Source: Cladocopium goreaui
Taxonomy: Eukaryota; Sar; Dinophyceae; Suessiales; Symbiodiniaceae
Length of the DNA stretch: 64,000 bases
Direction: 5' to 3'
NCBI GenBank assembly: GCA_947184155.2
Contig: CAMXCT020001737.1
Span: 51,001-115,000, forward strand
Shown here piece by piece: positions 34,101 through 41,217 of the stretch. The stretch's first letter is position 1. Each line of letters opens with the position of its first letter. Under the pieces are notes generated by a model that was not told the origin of the DNA, did no database searches, and was given only the letters and a program-made list of their open reading frames with translations. Both the position numbers and the translations under genes were made by a program.

Positions 34101-37100
34101 CGAGTTTCAGGGTCTCGAAGGAAAGCATCAGGGAACAGGGGAGTAATCATATTTCGAATGTGTGGCGCAGTATGGAATGGTAACGTTATTTTAGGGTTCA
34201 GAAGGATTTTGAAGAGCTGCTGACGCTTTGAAGCACATCAAACCGACTTGGGGTCCATGTCAAGATGCCTTTCGCATAGTTGGCATAGTTGACCCGTTGA
34301 AGGCACGTGCGGAGCATTGGTGTGGGTTCTTTTGGATCAGTGCGCATGGTGGAGCATGTGAAGACCGGTGCAAGCAGCTTGGATGGTTTGACGGGAGTTG
34401 AGGGATTTGAATTCCTCAGTTTTTTCTGACTTTGTATTGTCCATGATTTTGCTGGAGACATTGAATCATGGACTGTTAGAGGTTTCTTCAGTGGATGGTC
34501 AACATCTTATGTACAAAGTTTTCTGTGGAGATGATCAAAGTATCCAAGATTCCTGGGTGATGGGAGTTCTGATGCCTTTCAGCAAGGATATGCCCTCAAG
34601 CGCATCAAGAAAGAGAATGGGAAGGTGTGCTGGGCAGAGGGATCTTGTATCTTTGGGTTGAAGTCAAGTTGGTCCTCCCACCTCTTCAGTCCTGAACAAG
34701 TTAATTTCTTCAGTGAAGTGTGGCAAGAAGAACCCATTCAACTAGAAAATTAATCGCCATATGACTACTGCCCAGATAGTTTGTTTCCAACAACTGGATG
34801 CTTAAACAGCATTAAACAGCATTAAACAGCCCATTCTTTCAGTCGCATGATCTGGCGAGGTGCCAGAGGAGGTGCAAGAGGAATGCAAACTGCTGGCCAC
34901 GGTGAGCCATCCCTTTGTGCTGCAAATGGTAAAATCCTTCGAGACACTTTGGATTGCACTGATTGAACTTGGAGCTGAAAAGGACATGAAACATGACATT
35001 TCCCATTAAAAAAGGAAAGTTTTGGGTGATTGCAGAACTTGAAGCTGAAGCGACATAAAGAAAGTGAAGAAGTCTTCTAGCTTCTTATGGAAGGTGCCGC
35101 TTAGTATTTGGCCATGGCCAGACGCAAGCTGCAAGCCGCTTTTGAAAGTCATTGGGTTTTTCAATACAATGGAGTCAGTCATTGGTGTACCACACATCTT
35201 CGCAATCAATGTATCCATGCATTGTTTTGGTGACTTGATTGACGTCCAGATCAGGACTGAGAAGGGGATTTACATTCTCACGGAACTGATCACTGGCGGG
35301 CAGCTTTATGAGCAGATGAGGGACACCAGGGGCGGAGGGAAGATGTCCTTCCACTGTGCCCCACTGACAAACTCTTGCATGACAACATTTTCACAGTGCG
35401 TCAATCGTGGACTTTTCAGCTTGACAGGACAAGATGGGCGCTGTGAGCCGGCGCCATGCACAGTTCCTGGACTCCAATGTGTGTGCATTTGGTATTGGTT
35501 CCCATGCGTGGGGTCTGATCGAGCCTGTGTGCCGATTGTTGATGTCACAGCACGTGAAAGCTGTTCTTAGAATTCAGACATTTGCCCAACATTCAGCTTA
35601 GTTCTGGAGTCTGTGCCTTTGAGTCCTGCCCAAGTCCACACGATTGATTTTCCAAAGTGATGGTCTTGCTTTCACATGCCTTGACTTTCCCAAGATGTCA
35701 CTGTATTTCTAACATGGTAAAATGGGGAGAAAGCCAGCAGAATCTCGTGAAATTTGGCGATTCGGCGATTCGGATTTGATGAATCAAGGTTTTACATTGG
35801 CTCCCTAGTGCTCATCCTGGAAGCCCTGCACATTGCGGGCGTTGCTTACAGAGACCTCAAACCAGAAGCTAGGCCCATTGTGCGCATTGTGCACCTCTCA
35901 AGGATCTTTCCCCGATCTGTGCAACACGCCTGCTTGATACATTGTGGATACGATACAGATGCACCATCTAATTAGGAGCCTCACCAATGGTCAGTCTCGG
36001 CTTTGTTTTTCGCTTCCTGTTACAGCTTTCTCCCTGTTTTCGGCCATGGACAATAATGCCTAGGAGAATGTGATGCTGGATTCTCAGGGATACTTGAAAT
36101 TGGTGGACTTTGGCTTGGCCAAAGATCTTATGGATGGAAGTAAGACCTTCACCGTGGTTGGAACCGTTTCTTGGTTTGCACGCTGCTGGCTGGTGCTTTT
36201 GGGAGTCTTCCAAGGTGAGACAACTGTGTGATTGGCTGGCTCTCCCCAAAATGCAATGTAAGCTGCTACATGACAATGATTTGAACAGGCTTTCCCATGT
36301 ATTCCCGCAGTGTGATGGCATTTCGACACCATGCTGGTTTGTGGGCAGCTTTGAACCTGACCATAAATCAGGTCCAGTTTCAAAATTCTCCAGCTCGACA
36401 TCCCCACTGGAGATGAACCTTCCAAGGTTTACTACATGGCACCTGAGATCTTTGGTGGCACAGGCGCCCTGTTGCCGCTCAAACATTGTCCATGAGCTGA
36501 TCCACTCTGAGTCTAGTCACACCAGTGACACCAGAGGTTTTTTTTCAAGATGTTTCAAGCTGCGAAGGTTATAGCCTAGAAGCAGATTTTTGGTCCTTGG
36601 GCGTCCTGCTCTTCGAAATGGTTTGTGGGAAACTACCCTTTGGCAATGAGTCGCTTGGCGACGGCGACGTGACATGAATTCTCGCAACTGGCATGGCATG
36701 TAGAATGCGTACCAGTACCGCACAAGGCGTTGGCGGAAGTTTCAAAGATAGGAAACTATAGGAGGGGTGAGTTGTTGTGATGCATGGATGGCAGAGCGAG
36801 CCCACTGATTGATCCAAAGGTGGTTGAGTCTCTGAGTCTCTGAGTCTCTGAGTCTCTGAGTCTCTGAGTCTCTGAGTCTCTGAGTCTCTGAGTCTCTGAG
36901 TCTCTCTCTCTCTCTCTCTCCCTCTCTCTCTGTCTATCTATCTGACTATCTATCTCTAGTGTCATGCAGTGTAGTTGTCGAAGGAAGTTTAGAAGTCAAA
37001 CTTCCGACAATATGGACAGATGAAAAGCAGAGCTGGGCAGAGGCAGAGAGAAGAGAAGAGTAGAAGAGAGCAGATCAGAGAAGAGAAAGAGTCAGAAGAA

Positions 37101-40100
37101 AGAAGATGCAGATGCGCGAAAAGGTAGGAAAGTCGCGAAACACTTTGTGGCTCCGAAGGGTCGAAAAGTAGGCTCGCTAAGCGGCGGGTGCGGAGCCAGC
37201 TGGCCAGATGAGAGATGAAAAATTGCACACGTTGTGGCGCGAAGCACATTTGCAAGCGACAAGTGAAAAAGCTAAAAGCACCTCACGTTCGGAGCACTTT
37301 TTGAAGTTGAGATGTCGAAAAAGTGCATGCTGTTGTGGCGTGAAGCACATTTCGAAGTCAAAACGTACAAAGCACACCATTCTCGGACCACTTTTGGAAG
37401 TTGAGATGTCGAAAAAGTGCACGCCGTTGTGGCGCGAAGAAAATTTCGAAGTCAAATGTACAAAGCACACCAGGTTCGGAGCACTTTTGGAAGTTGAGAT
37501 GTGGAAAAGTGCACGCCGTTGTGGCGCGAAGCAAATTTCGAAGTCAACATGTACAAAGCACACCAGGTTCGGAGCACTTTTGGAAGTTGAGATGTCGAAA
37601 AAGCGCACGCTGTTGTGGTGCGAAGCACACTTCGAAGTCAACATGTTAAAAACACCACATGTTCGGACCACTTTTTGACGTTCAGATGTCGTTTCGGGTG
37701 GCAGGCGCAAGGGATTGTGTGCACCTTGTCAAAAGTGAGCAAAACGTGCTCTTCTCTTCTCTTCTCTGACTCTTCCCGCCTCTGCTGCTTCTTCTGTCCA
37801 TATTGTCGGAAGTTTGACTTCTAGACTTCCTTCGGTGAAAGCGTAAAGACGTGCGCGCACTCCAACATGGTTCCACTTTAATATCTTTTGCATCTTCGCA
37901 TTTGATCAGACTCTTTCTTTGGCTTCAACCAAGCACTTGGCCAAGAAATTCAGACCTCAGCCCATACTTCAAAGCACCCCAACAAGGTCCAGTGAGGAAG
38001 ATCATATCATTGCCGCCATCATGGAGGACTCTTGAACCCAGCAACACAAACACGAGTTGGTACACCCACCATGCTTCAGACATGCTTCATGGAAACCTAA
38101 TGCTAAAAAAATATAATTTGCAATGTGTGGTTTTCTCTTGGTCTTGTGCCTTTGGTTTCTTTGAATTTCATCTCAATTCTTCATTGTGAACGTCCAGCTA
38201 CCGCCCAAACCACTGTGTGGTTTCTCCCACTGCGAGGAAGAACTTGTTTTTCCGCCCAAGTACAACGACAATGCTGGCAAAAATTTGCAGCTCGGATGGA
38301 GACCGTGAGGGATTCTTTTTGCAAATGGTACTCAGCAGATTTCCTGATGGGGTGGATACCGATACCCAATATCACATGCGCATCCCTAACCCTCCAAAGA
38401 GGAACTCCAGGTTGGAGAAGTCAATGCTGCGGCCTCCTGGGCTATTTCTGACTGCGTCAGGAGTCAGTGAAGGGGAAGCAACCTAATGCATTCTGCGAAA
38501 CGATCACCCACCAAATCCACAAGCATGAATCTACCCTAATTTACTTGAAATGTCTTGAGTCACAATCTAGAAAAACCATTTTTTCACGTACAAGAATTGG
38601 CGTCCCAATTCTCTTCCAACTGATTTTCGTAGCGTCGTTGGCACAGATAGGAAATCAGCCTCCATACCCGTACCCCTTATATACATGAATTGAAAAAATC
38701 GAGGTGCGGCCGCTCACAGGAAATTAGACTGCCTAGTGAAAGTATGAAAAAAGGAACTCCTATGATCCTTGGAAGACATGAGTTGACACACACACACAAA
38801 TATACACGTACATGTACATGTACATGTACATGTACATACAACATGTATTTGATCATATTTGCATACATCCATGCATATCTATTGTTTCTCTAGGAAAAGT
38901 GGGGCGTACCCCGAAACCAGATATTAATCGATTACTGTAACCATCATATTCTCCATTGGGTGACGGGTTTCAACAGGATGGGTTCAGGGTTTGTCCCATG
39001 GTCTCAGGATCGAGCGATTCTTGACCAAAAATCCGGCGGAGCGCATTGGAAACAACGAGGGCTGGGCAGAAGTGAAGGACCTGGATGCCACAAAGAAACA
39101 GAGCAATGTCTGTCGCGTTTGGGGCAATTGTCAGTATTGACCTGGACTGTTTGAAGAAATATGTTACCGTCATGTTCTTGTTGGAAGTAAGTCATTTCCA
39201 AACCAAAAACAACTATATAATTGTTTGTTGGCCTGCCAGGACCACAAGTTCTTCAAGGTAGTCAAAGGCTGAACAGTTTTGTCGTGCACTGTAACCTTTC
39301 ACTTTTGTGCAGGAAATGCAGTTGTTTGTTCTGATGTGCATTTGAGACACTTCGTTGCCCTTGAAATCGGGTCTGGTAGGACTGTGGGGCGCAATTTTTG
39401 GGTTGTAGATTCAATTAAGTTATTCCGGCAGCTGCAGGGGATCTCTTCACTCAGATCTTGAGTCGAGAGATGAGCCCGCCGTTACTACCTGAAGGTGAAG
39501 AATATTCGAAGGAAGAGCTCTTGAAGCTTAGACCAATTGGAGGATTGAGAAGGCTACTCTTTCATACACAAAACAGCACGAACTCAATGCAGAGGTTTGG
39601 AACGTTCTTTTTTAATCAGCAACGTCTACATTATGTCCAAGGATAATTGAGTATGCCCGTCCTTATCAGGTACATCTAGAAAATAGTTCGTAAAATGGAA
39701 TCACATGCAGCAACATGCCCATGGGCCTGCATGGGAGCTACTGCTAAGGAGTGAGATAATCACCCTGAGCTCCTTGGCAGGGGAGATGAAGCAGACCAGG
39801 GGCATTTCGACTGGCCAAAATGATTGGTATTTTTAATCATGGATTGTTTGGATTTGGATGGGTGATTTCGCCATCATTCAAAAAAGTGGTTTGTCTCAAA
39901 AATTGGAACCTCTTTCGATGGTTGATCATGCCTTTTCCATATGTTTAAAACGGCCACACATTTGTGTATGTTTACTTTACGACATTTATCATATATTTAT
40001 CATTAAACATCACAACTTTTTTAACTGCCACACATGGCCAGCTTGTGGTTTTTTTGAGGTGATGCCGAGGAGTTGGCAGATGAACAGCTGCTTCTTGGCG

Positions 40101-41217
40101 GGGATTTGGCTCGAAGAGTGCACGGCCAGGATGTTTCAACTGCCAGATTTTCTTGTGGCCAAGGTTGAAAGTTCAGGAATATGCCAAGGCCGCACTGCTT
40201 TGCACATTGAGTGCTATGACATGTGGATCAGTTGATGTATGGAAGTTGGAGACTTCACTCCTTTTCTGACTTGCAGGCCGCGTGGCAAAAGCTCGACGTC
40301 GAGAAGAAAGGAGATGCCAGGGGTTTTGGAAGAGTTGAAGGTTTGCTTTGCTCTGCGGCATTTTTCCAATTTATGTTCTTGTTGTTCAGTTGGGTATGGC
40401 TCAAAGCTGGAGTAGCTCCCCATGTTTTGTGGCTTGGGCTTGGGATGGTAGCCATCGCCAATCATCGCCGGTATAGGAGTAGTTCCAAGCGAAGAGCTGG
40501 CTATGGCCCTTGCCAGTGCGGAGATTGATATGAACAGGACTGGATAGCCATGGCCATGGCAATTCGTCAGTTTGTGGCAAAAAATCCCAGAGCTGTATGT
40601 TTCGAGGAAGAAAACATCATGTAGTATCACTGATATCACTAAGTAGTATCAATGTGAATGATTCACACACACCCTTTCTACTCAAGGCTTTCAGGTGAAG
40701 CTATTTACCACCAAGCCCTTAGAGCCACCCTGCGAAGTTTTTATCCGCAGTTGCTACAGAAGAAATGGTCCGACGGAAGGGCACCAACATCAGGTGCCCC
40801 TGCCGCCTTCAGGCTGCAGATTGATGCTTTGGTGGAGGCTGTAGACACCAAAGTTGCTTGGTACCAGAGCCTATTGGGGGAAAAAGGTGGAAGATGCAAA
40901 CCAGTTTAAAAAGCTAGAATCCCCATATGACACGATAATTTGGCGCTGGGTAGAAGCCAAACAGCCCAAACATTGGAGCTTGCCATTCTAGTCTCTCGAA
41001 CAGACACACTTCATTAATTCTATCCCATTAAACTATTACAAACATACGGAAAAACCATCAAATATCAACATCCATGGATTTTGAATGATTTTGATATATT
41101 TCCAACAAGGCATCCGGTGTGAAGTCACAGGTGGACGGCATCACCTTCACGACCTTCTGCGCTTTCCTGGAGCATAGTGACCTGGATGCCCGGGCGCTGC
41201 TGCGTGCCATGTCCTAA
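18492..41217 (+). CDS. cGMP-dependent-type protein kinase with EF-hand tail (split gene)
   Basis: One gene assembled from about 30 short exons (18 to 160 nt) over 22.7 kb. Order: cyclic-nucleotide-binding domains A, B and C, a linker helix, a complete AGC-type kinase domain, and a C-terminal tail with three EF-hand-like loops. From 32243 onward nearly every junction joins in phase and restores an unbroken kinase sequence; the exceptions are the start of the exon near 35770 and one ambiguous base at 32280. The frame then runs to TAA at 41215-41217. The kinase would phosphorylate Ser/Thr on release by cyclic nucleotide; the tail suggests a Ca2+ input as well. The N-terminus, part of domains A/B and the promoter were not found. 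Donors are mixed GT, GC and GA. The gene tolerates a 7.9 kb retrotransposon and an 856-bp inverted-repeat element in introns. Closest known relatives are protist PKGs. Substrate and nucleotide preference are inferred. Confidence 0.8.
20352..20460 (+). CDS. Possible exon between domains A and B
   Basis: Frame with VGVGGVFGEDYLRIDASHTL after an AG acceptor. FGED resembles a nucleotide-binding cassette, but the ALL/R-T part that should follow is absent. It may be an exon of the kinase gene or chance. Confidence 0.3.
20957..21130 (+). CDS. End of domain A / start of domain B exons
   Basis: The frame contains LVAACESTVVCVLIEKLAAL, like the C-terminal strand and helix of a PKG nucleotide-binding domain. 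It is followed by EQFLDGTSEELQSLL, like the helix that opens the next one. The acceptor at 20956 (ACAG) is clear; the boundary between the two pieces is not. Confidence 0.55.
21599..22545 (+). CDS. Cyclic-nucleotide-binding domain B exons
   Basis: Three short pieces in barrel order: 21599-21620 (KGEVYTQ), about 22158-22240 (SSMPYYALVLEGSFVAGGR then TLRRGEC), and about 22481-22530 (LFCSAKMRRTST, a diverged cassette with Arg-Thr-Ser). Exon limits are less certain than in the rest of the gene, and the expected FGE was not located, so the domain may be degenerate or partly missed. Confidence 0.5.
23290..23880. repeat. TATTA-rich microsatellite in an intron
   Basis: About 590 bp of nearly pure A/T made of TATTATAT-type words with TAA triplets (23425-23480), inside an intron between domains B and C. 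The Ile/Tyr-rich ORF is an artefact. Confidence 0.9.
23919..33850 (+). CDS. Cyclic-nucleotide-binding domain C exons
   Basis: Five exons: 23919-23989 (LPLLKRLADFQMSAVAKAL), 32243-32280 (TCQGEVVFDQGS), 32346-32384 (EEDADKFYIIVK), 32959-33053 (LLRELRRGACFGERALLFS then EPRSAK) and 33752-33850 (VTVTEPETQFWSADRSVFE then KYVTKNM). Joined, they give a full domain with the intact cassette FGERALLFSEPRSA: Glu for ribose, Arg for phosphate. In apicomplexan PKG the last domain before the kinase is the high-affinity one, and it is the intact one here. The first intron (23990-32242, GT-AG) contains the antisense copia element. Confidence 0.85.
24066..24297 (-). repeat. 3' LTR of copia element
   Basis: 232 bp, TG...CA ends. 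It differs from the other LTR at five positions, all within the first 54 bp; the other 178 bp are identical. The polyprotein stop codon (24201-24203) lies inside this LTR. No convincing polypurine tract (minus sense) precedes it. Confidence 0.95.
24201..26933 (-). pseudogene. Copia reverse transcriptase and RNase H
   Basis: 910 codons in the same frame as the integrase ORF, separated from it only by TGA 27048-27050 and 38 further codons; no ATG start is needed. The N-terminal 300 residues are the integrase C-terminal/linker region, rich in Asp, Pro and Lys. RT begins near residue 305 (RIVRARWVLTWKLVPPED), with catalytic Asp in EGLDLATAFLQ (near 396) and the HVDDFH box (near 491) replacing the usual YVDD. 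RNase H has Asp in ITMADQAHANRDKG, Glu in SNDAEVQAVLEGED, Asp in LCTDSKGGFDA and Asp in SDYDLGDSLTK. It copies element RNA to DNA and removes the template. The last 33 codons lie inside the 3' LTR. Confidence 0.9.
28220..28893 (-). CDS. C5-methyltransferase-like domain in copia polyprotein
   Basis: About 225 residues between protease and integrase. CLWEIACADNSWLTQAALNH followed by GLPARRINYKQGFDL matches a Rossmann SAM-binding start. KKLWLSLPCTHWCQWTNVN sits where C5-cytosine methyltransferases have the catalytic Pro-Cys of motif IV. DVYWEWTFPCSGWSQP sits at the motif VI (ENV) position. A Cys-containing end (FKCKVCPRNHQHALIQG then ETARSAYY) resembles the same domain in other dinoflagellate polyproteins as I recall them. 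DNA-methyltransferase capture by retrotransposons, including dinoflagellate ones, has been published. Whether this copy is catalytic is unknown: motif VI has Trp-Glu-Trp instead of Glu-Asn-Val. Confidence 0.6.
28994..29400 (-). pseudogene. Displaced-frame segment of copia polyprotein
   Basis: The frame containing AEEKLNNKVQYLLEKPNVEN and NLEDFLTEQEKIDLRNLVLA looks like true protein, while the main frame here is low-quality. It is followed by a third-frame acidic stretch (NDFFEPTFDHYDGLQGHEDG, about 29000-28885). Together these indicate compensating single-base changes relative to an intact ancestor. No function is assigned to this spacer between protease and the methyltransferase-like domain. 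Confidence 0.6.
29743..31515 (-). CDS. Copia gag and protease N-terminal part
   Basis: 590 codons starting at the ATG of MATRSDESVPSWDG; upstream codons in frame would need a TTG start. The first 150 or so residues resemble copia Gag (KNWRRYTKEVAWFVAS; FRRQPGESMANFLVRE). A His/Trp/Asp-rich acidic stretch follows, then the CCHC zinc knuckle CFNCGGNHLVRDC (about residues 424-437) and a Lys/Gly-rich tail. The retropepsin site MLDCGATASAAPE lies near residue 512, with DCGA in place of the usual D(S/T)GA. The frame ends within the protease, and homologous sequence continues in the +1 frame at 29840. Gag packages element RNA; the protease matures the polyprotein. Confidence 0.85.
   Translation of the reverse strand: MATRSDESVPSWDGQAKNWRRYTKEVAWFVASTPTKKRRYVASKLISRLSGPARLLAMSWSRTEFDSPDGTLNLLKKLAGSPLVRKTLPNTAAILQQYLGFRRQPGESMANFLVRETLGYEEFSEALIRLWEEQTGIDPAERNFGLPPISEWDWWDDDYEYGYMGGMDVTTGDAEHQHDPAATAAAASSPEQGAEPPVSAAPGSSPSHRVGAASEHSAPGPESDPGKPKIPQDVSEVSLADSFIMGVLRGWRLLKAASLTPEETRDILSTTQNKLDFEAISQALSALWDEQLLGHRYSQHAGRHGSSNNALWHEWHDDGWDDGYEINYDEMWTWGNDDGWWNDGQYHDEWHEHEWPDETSSAKEVQTTLSPDEEERLQDALQAEQVAEQLAAEARRTWQEAQKTTQQLKRDRGFGHVNTVNNGRCFNCGGNHLVRDCPDRRHGNYPKGKFSGKGKGMFWSSKGKSPYHSKDGNGKGFNKNPVNAYALYGMELASTTKASTSTGSSSLASQAHGMLDCGATASAAPEVSAQELVIAVLSHDRQATVNIFSAQRPYFRFGNGKWGRARYKLEICSDVWSKENVFIVRASKSN
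31516..31744 (-). other. Untranslated leader of copia element
   Basis: Region between the primer-binding site and the gag start. It probably holds packaging/dimerisation signals, but no specific structure was identified. Confidence 0.5.
31745..31759 (-). promoter_or_regulatory. tRNA primer-binding site
   Basis: One base after the 5' LTR the minus strand reads TGGTAGCGGAGCACC. This matches the CCA end plus acceptor stem of a tRNA whose position 72 is U, hence an A1-U72 pair, the hallmark of eukaryotic initiator tRNA-Met. It also closely resembles the initiator PBS of other copia elements (TGGTATCAGAGC in plants). The tRNA identity is inferred. Confidence 0.75.
31761..31992 (-). repeat. 5' LTR of copia element
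   Basis: 232 bp, the direct-repeat partner of 24066-24297. On the element's sense strand it runs from 31992 to 31761 and should carry the element promoter in its U3 part. No TATA box could be assigned. Confidence 0.95.
32820..32892. repeat. TATATC/TA microsatellite in intron
   Basis: Short tract of TATATCTATATC words followed by a TA run, in the intron 32385-32958. Confidence 0.85.
34011..34951 (+). CDS. Kinase linker and N-lobe exons
   Basis: Four phase-matched exons. 34011-34066 (DLRERAKLQDWTLSLKTL) is the helix leading into the kinase. 34315-34367 carries the Gly-rich loop GVGSFGSVRMVEHVKTG. 34587-34624 carries YALKRIKKENGK with the ATP-anchoring Lys. 34860-34951 carries VPEEVQEECKLLATVSHPFV with the helix-C Glu. 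Introns: 34067-34314 (GC-AG), 34368-34586 (GT-AG), 34625-34859 (GT-AG), 34952-35254 (GA-AG). All essential N-lobe residues are present. Confidence 0.85.
35255..36668 (+). CDS. Kinase hinge, catalytic and activation-segment exons
   Basis: Exons: 35255 to about 35325 (KGIYILTELITGGQLYEQM; gatekeeper Thr before Glu), about 35770-35864 (FYIGSLVLILEALH then VAYRDLKP, the catalytic loop with YRD), 36064-36165 (ENVMLDSQGYLKLVDFGLAK; DFG; then GSKTFTVVGT), 36427-36463 (VYYMAPEIFGGT; APE) and 36568-36668 (YSLEADFWSLGVLLFEMVCG then KLPFGNESLGDGD). Introns: 35865-36063 is GA-AG, 36166-36426 GT-AG, 36464-36567 GC-AG. The exact start of the second exon is not resolved. The kinase should be active by motif content. 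Confidence 0.85.
36708..36829. repeat. Dispersed repeat A, copy 1
   Basis: About 120 bp (ACCAGTACCGCACAAGGCG...CCAAAGGTGGTTG) that recurs at 47940-48059 with some 85% identity by eye. In both places it is followed by a simple-sequence tract and then by a copy of the inverted-repeat element. Confidence 0.8.
36830..36955. repeat. (GAGTCTCT)n then (TC)n microsatellite
   Basis: About nine perfect 8-bp units followed by a TC run and CTAT words, in the kinase-gene intron 36669-38236. Confidence 0.95.
36979..37834. mobile_element. 856-bp terminal-inverted-repeat element, copy 1
   Basis: The ends are 42-bp inverted repeats with one mismatch (CGAAGGAAGTTTAGAAGTCA... at 36979; its complement ends at 37834). 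Each end contains a small hairpin (GGAAGTTT/AAACTTCC). Purine-rich DNA lies just inside both ends. The interior holds five tandem units of about 93-96 bp (37266-37680) built around CACTTTTGGAAGTTGAGATG and GTTGTGGCGCGAAGCA. No transposase is encoded, so it looks like a non-autonomous DNA transposon or foldback element. No target duplication is evident. A second copy in opposite orientation is at 49144-49909. Confidence 0.75.
37266..37680. repeat. Tandem ~94-bp units inside TIR element
   Basis: Five units with period 93-96 bp, open in frame on both strands. The plus frame repeats LLEVEMSKKCTPLWRE-like peptides of about 31 residues. Likely a structural repeat and not coding. Confidence 0.75.
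38237..39494 (+). CDS. Kinase C-lobe end exons
   Basis: Exons: 38237-38289 (EELVFPPKYNDNAGKNLQ), 39008-39077 (IERFLTKNPAERIGNNEG then WAEVK), 39240-39267, a 28-nt micro-exon (DHKFFKVVK), and 39438-39494 (GDLFTQILSREMSPPLLPE). This is the order of an AGC/PKG C-lobe: helix G, the R of PAERIG that pairs with the APE Glu, then the HKFF motif. Introns: 38290-39007 GC-AG, 39078-39239 GA-AG, 39268-39437 GC-AG, 39495-40058 GT-AG. The large upstream intron 36669-38236 carries repeats. Confidence 0.85.
38786..38845. repeat. (AC)n and (GTACAT)n microsatellite
   Basis: ACACACAC followed by five copies of the self-complementary hexamer GTACAT, which could extrude as a hairpin. It lies in a kinase-gene intron. 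Confidence 0.9.
40059..41217 (+). CDS. C-terminal EF-hand tail of the kinase
   Basis: Five exons join in phase directly to the last kinase exon (GAA G from 39494 + GT from 40059): 40059-40129 (DAEELADEQLLLGGDLARRV), 40277-40310 (AAWQKLDVEKKG), 40477-40542 (VVPSEELAMALASAEIDMNR), 40695-40852 and 41131-41214, then TAA. Loop 1 DVEKKGVVPSEE fits the 12-residue EF-hand pattern (D1, E3, G6, V8, E12). Loop 2 DMNRTGEAIYHQ and loop 3 DTKVDGITFTTF keep D1 and G6 but lack Glu12. Introns 40130-40276, 40311-40476 and 40543-40694 are GA-AG; 40853-41130 is GT-AG. The alternative is a separate adjacent EF-hand gene, but no initiator ATG, gap or terminator separates them. Confidence 0.7.

Noticed and set aside
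37177..37710. 177-codon minus ORF across the TIR element as a possible transposase
   Set aside because: It follows the 94-bp repeat, is mirrored by an open plus frame, and has no catalytic motif.
36979..37834. Target duplication sought at the TIR element
   Set aside because: Flanks GTAGTTGT and GTGAAAGC share no convincing direct repeat.
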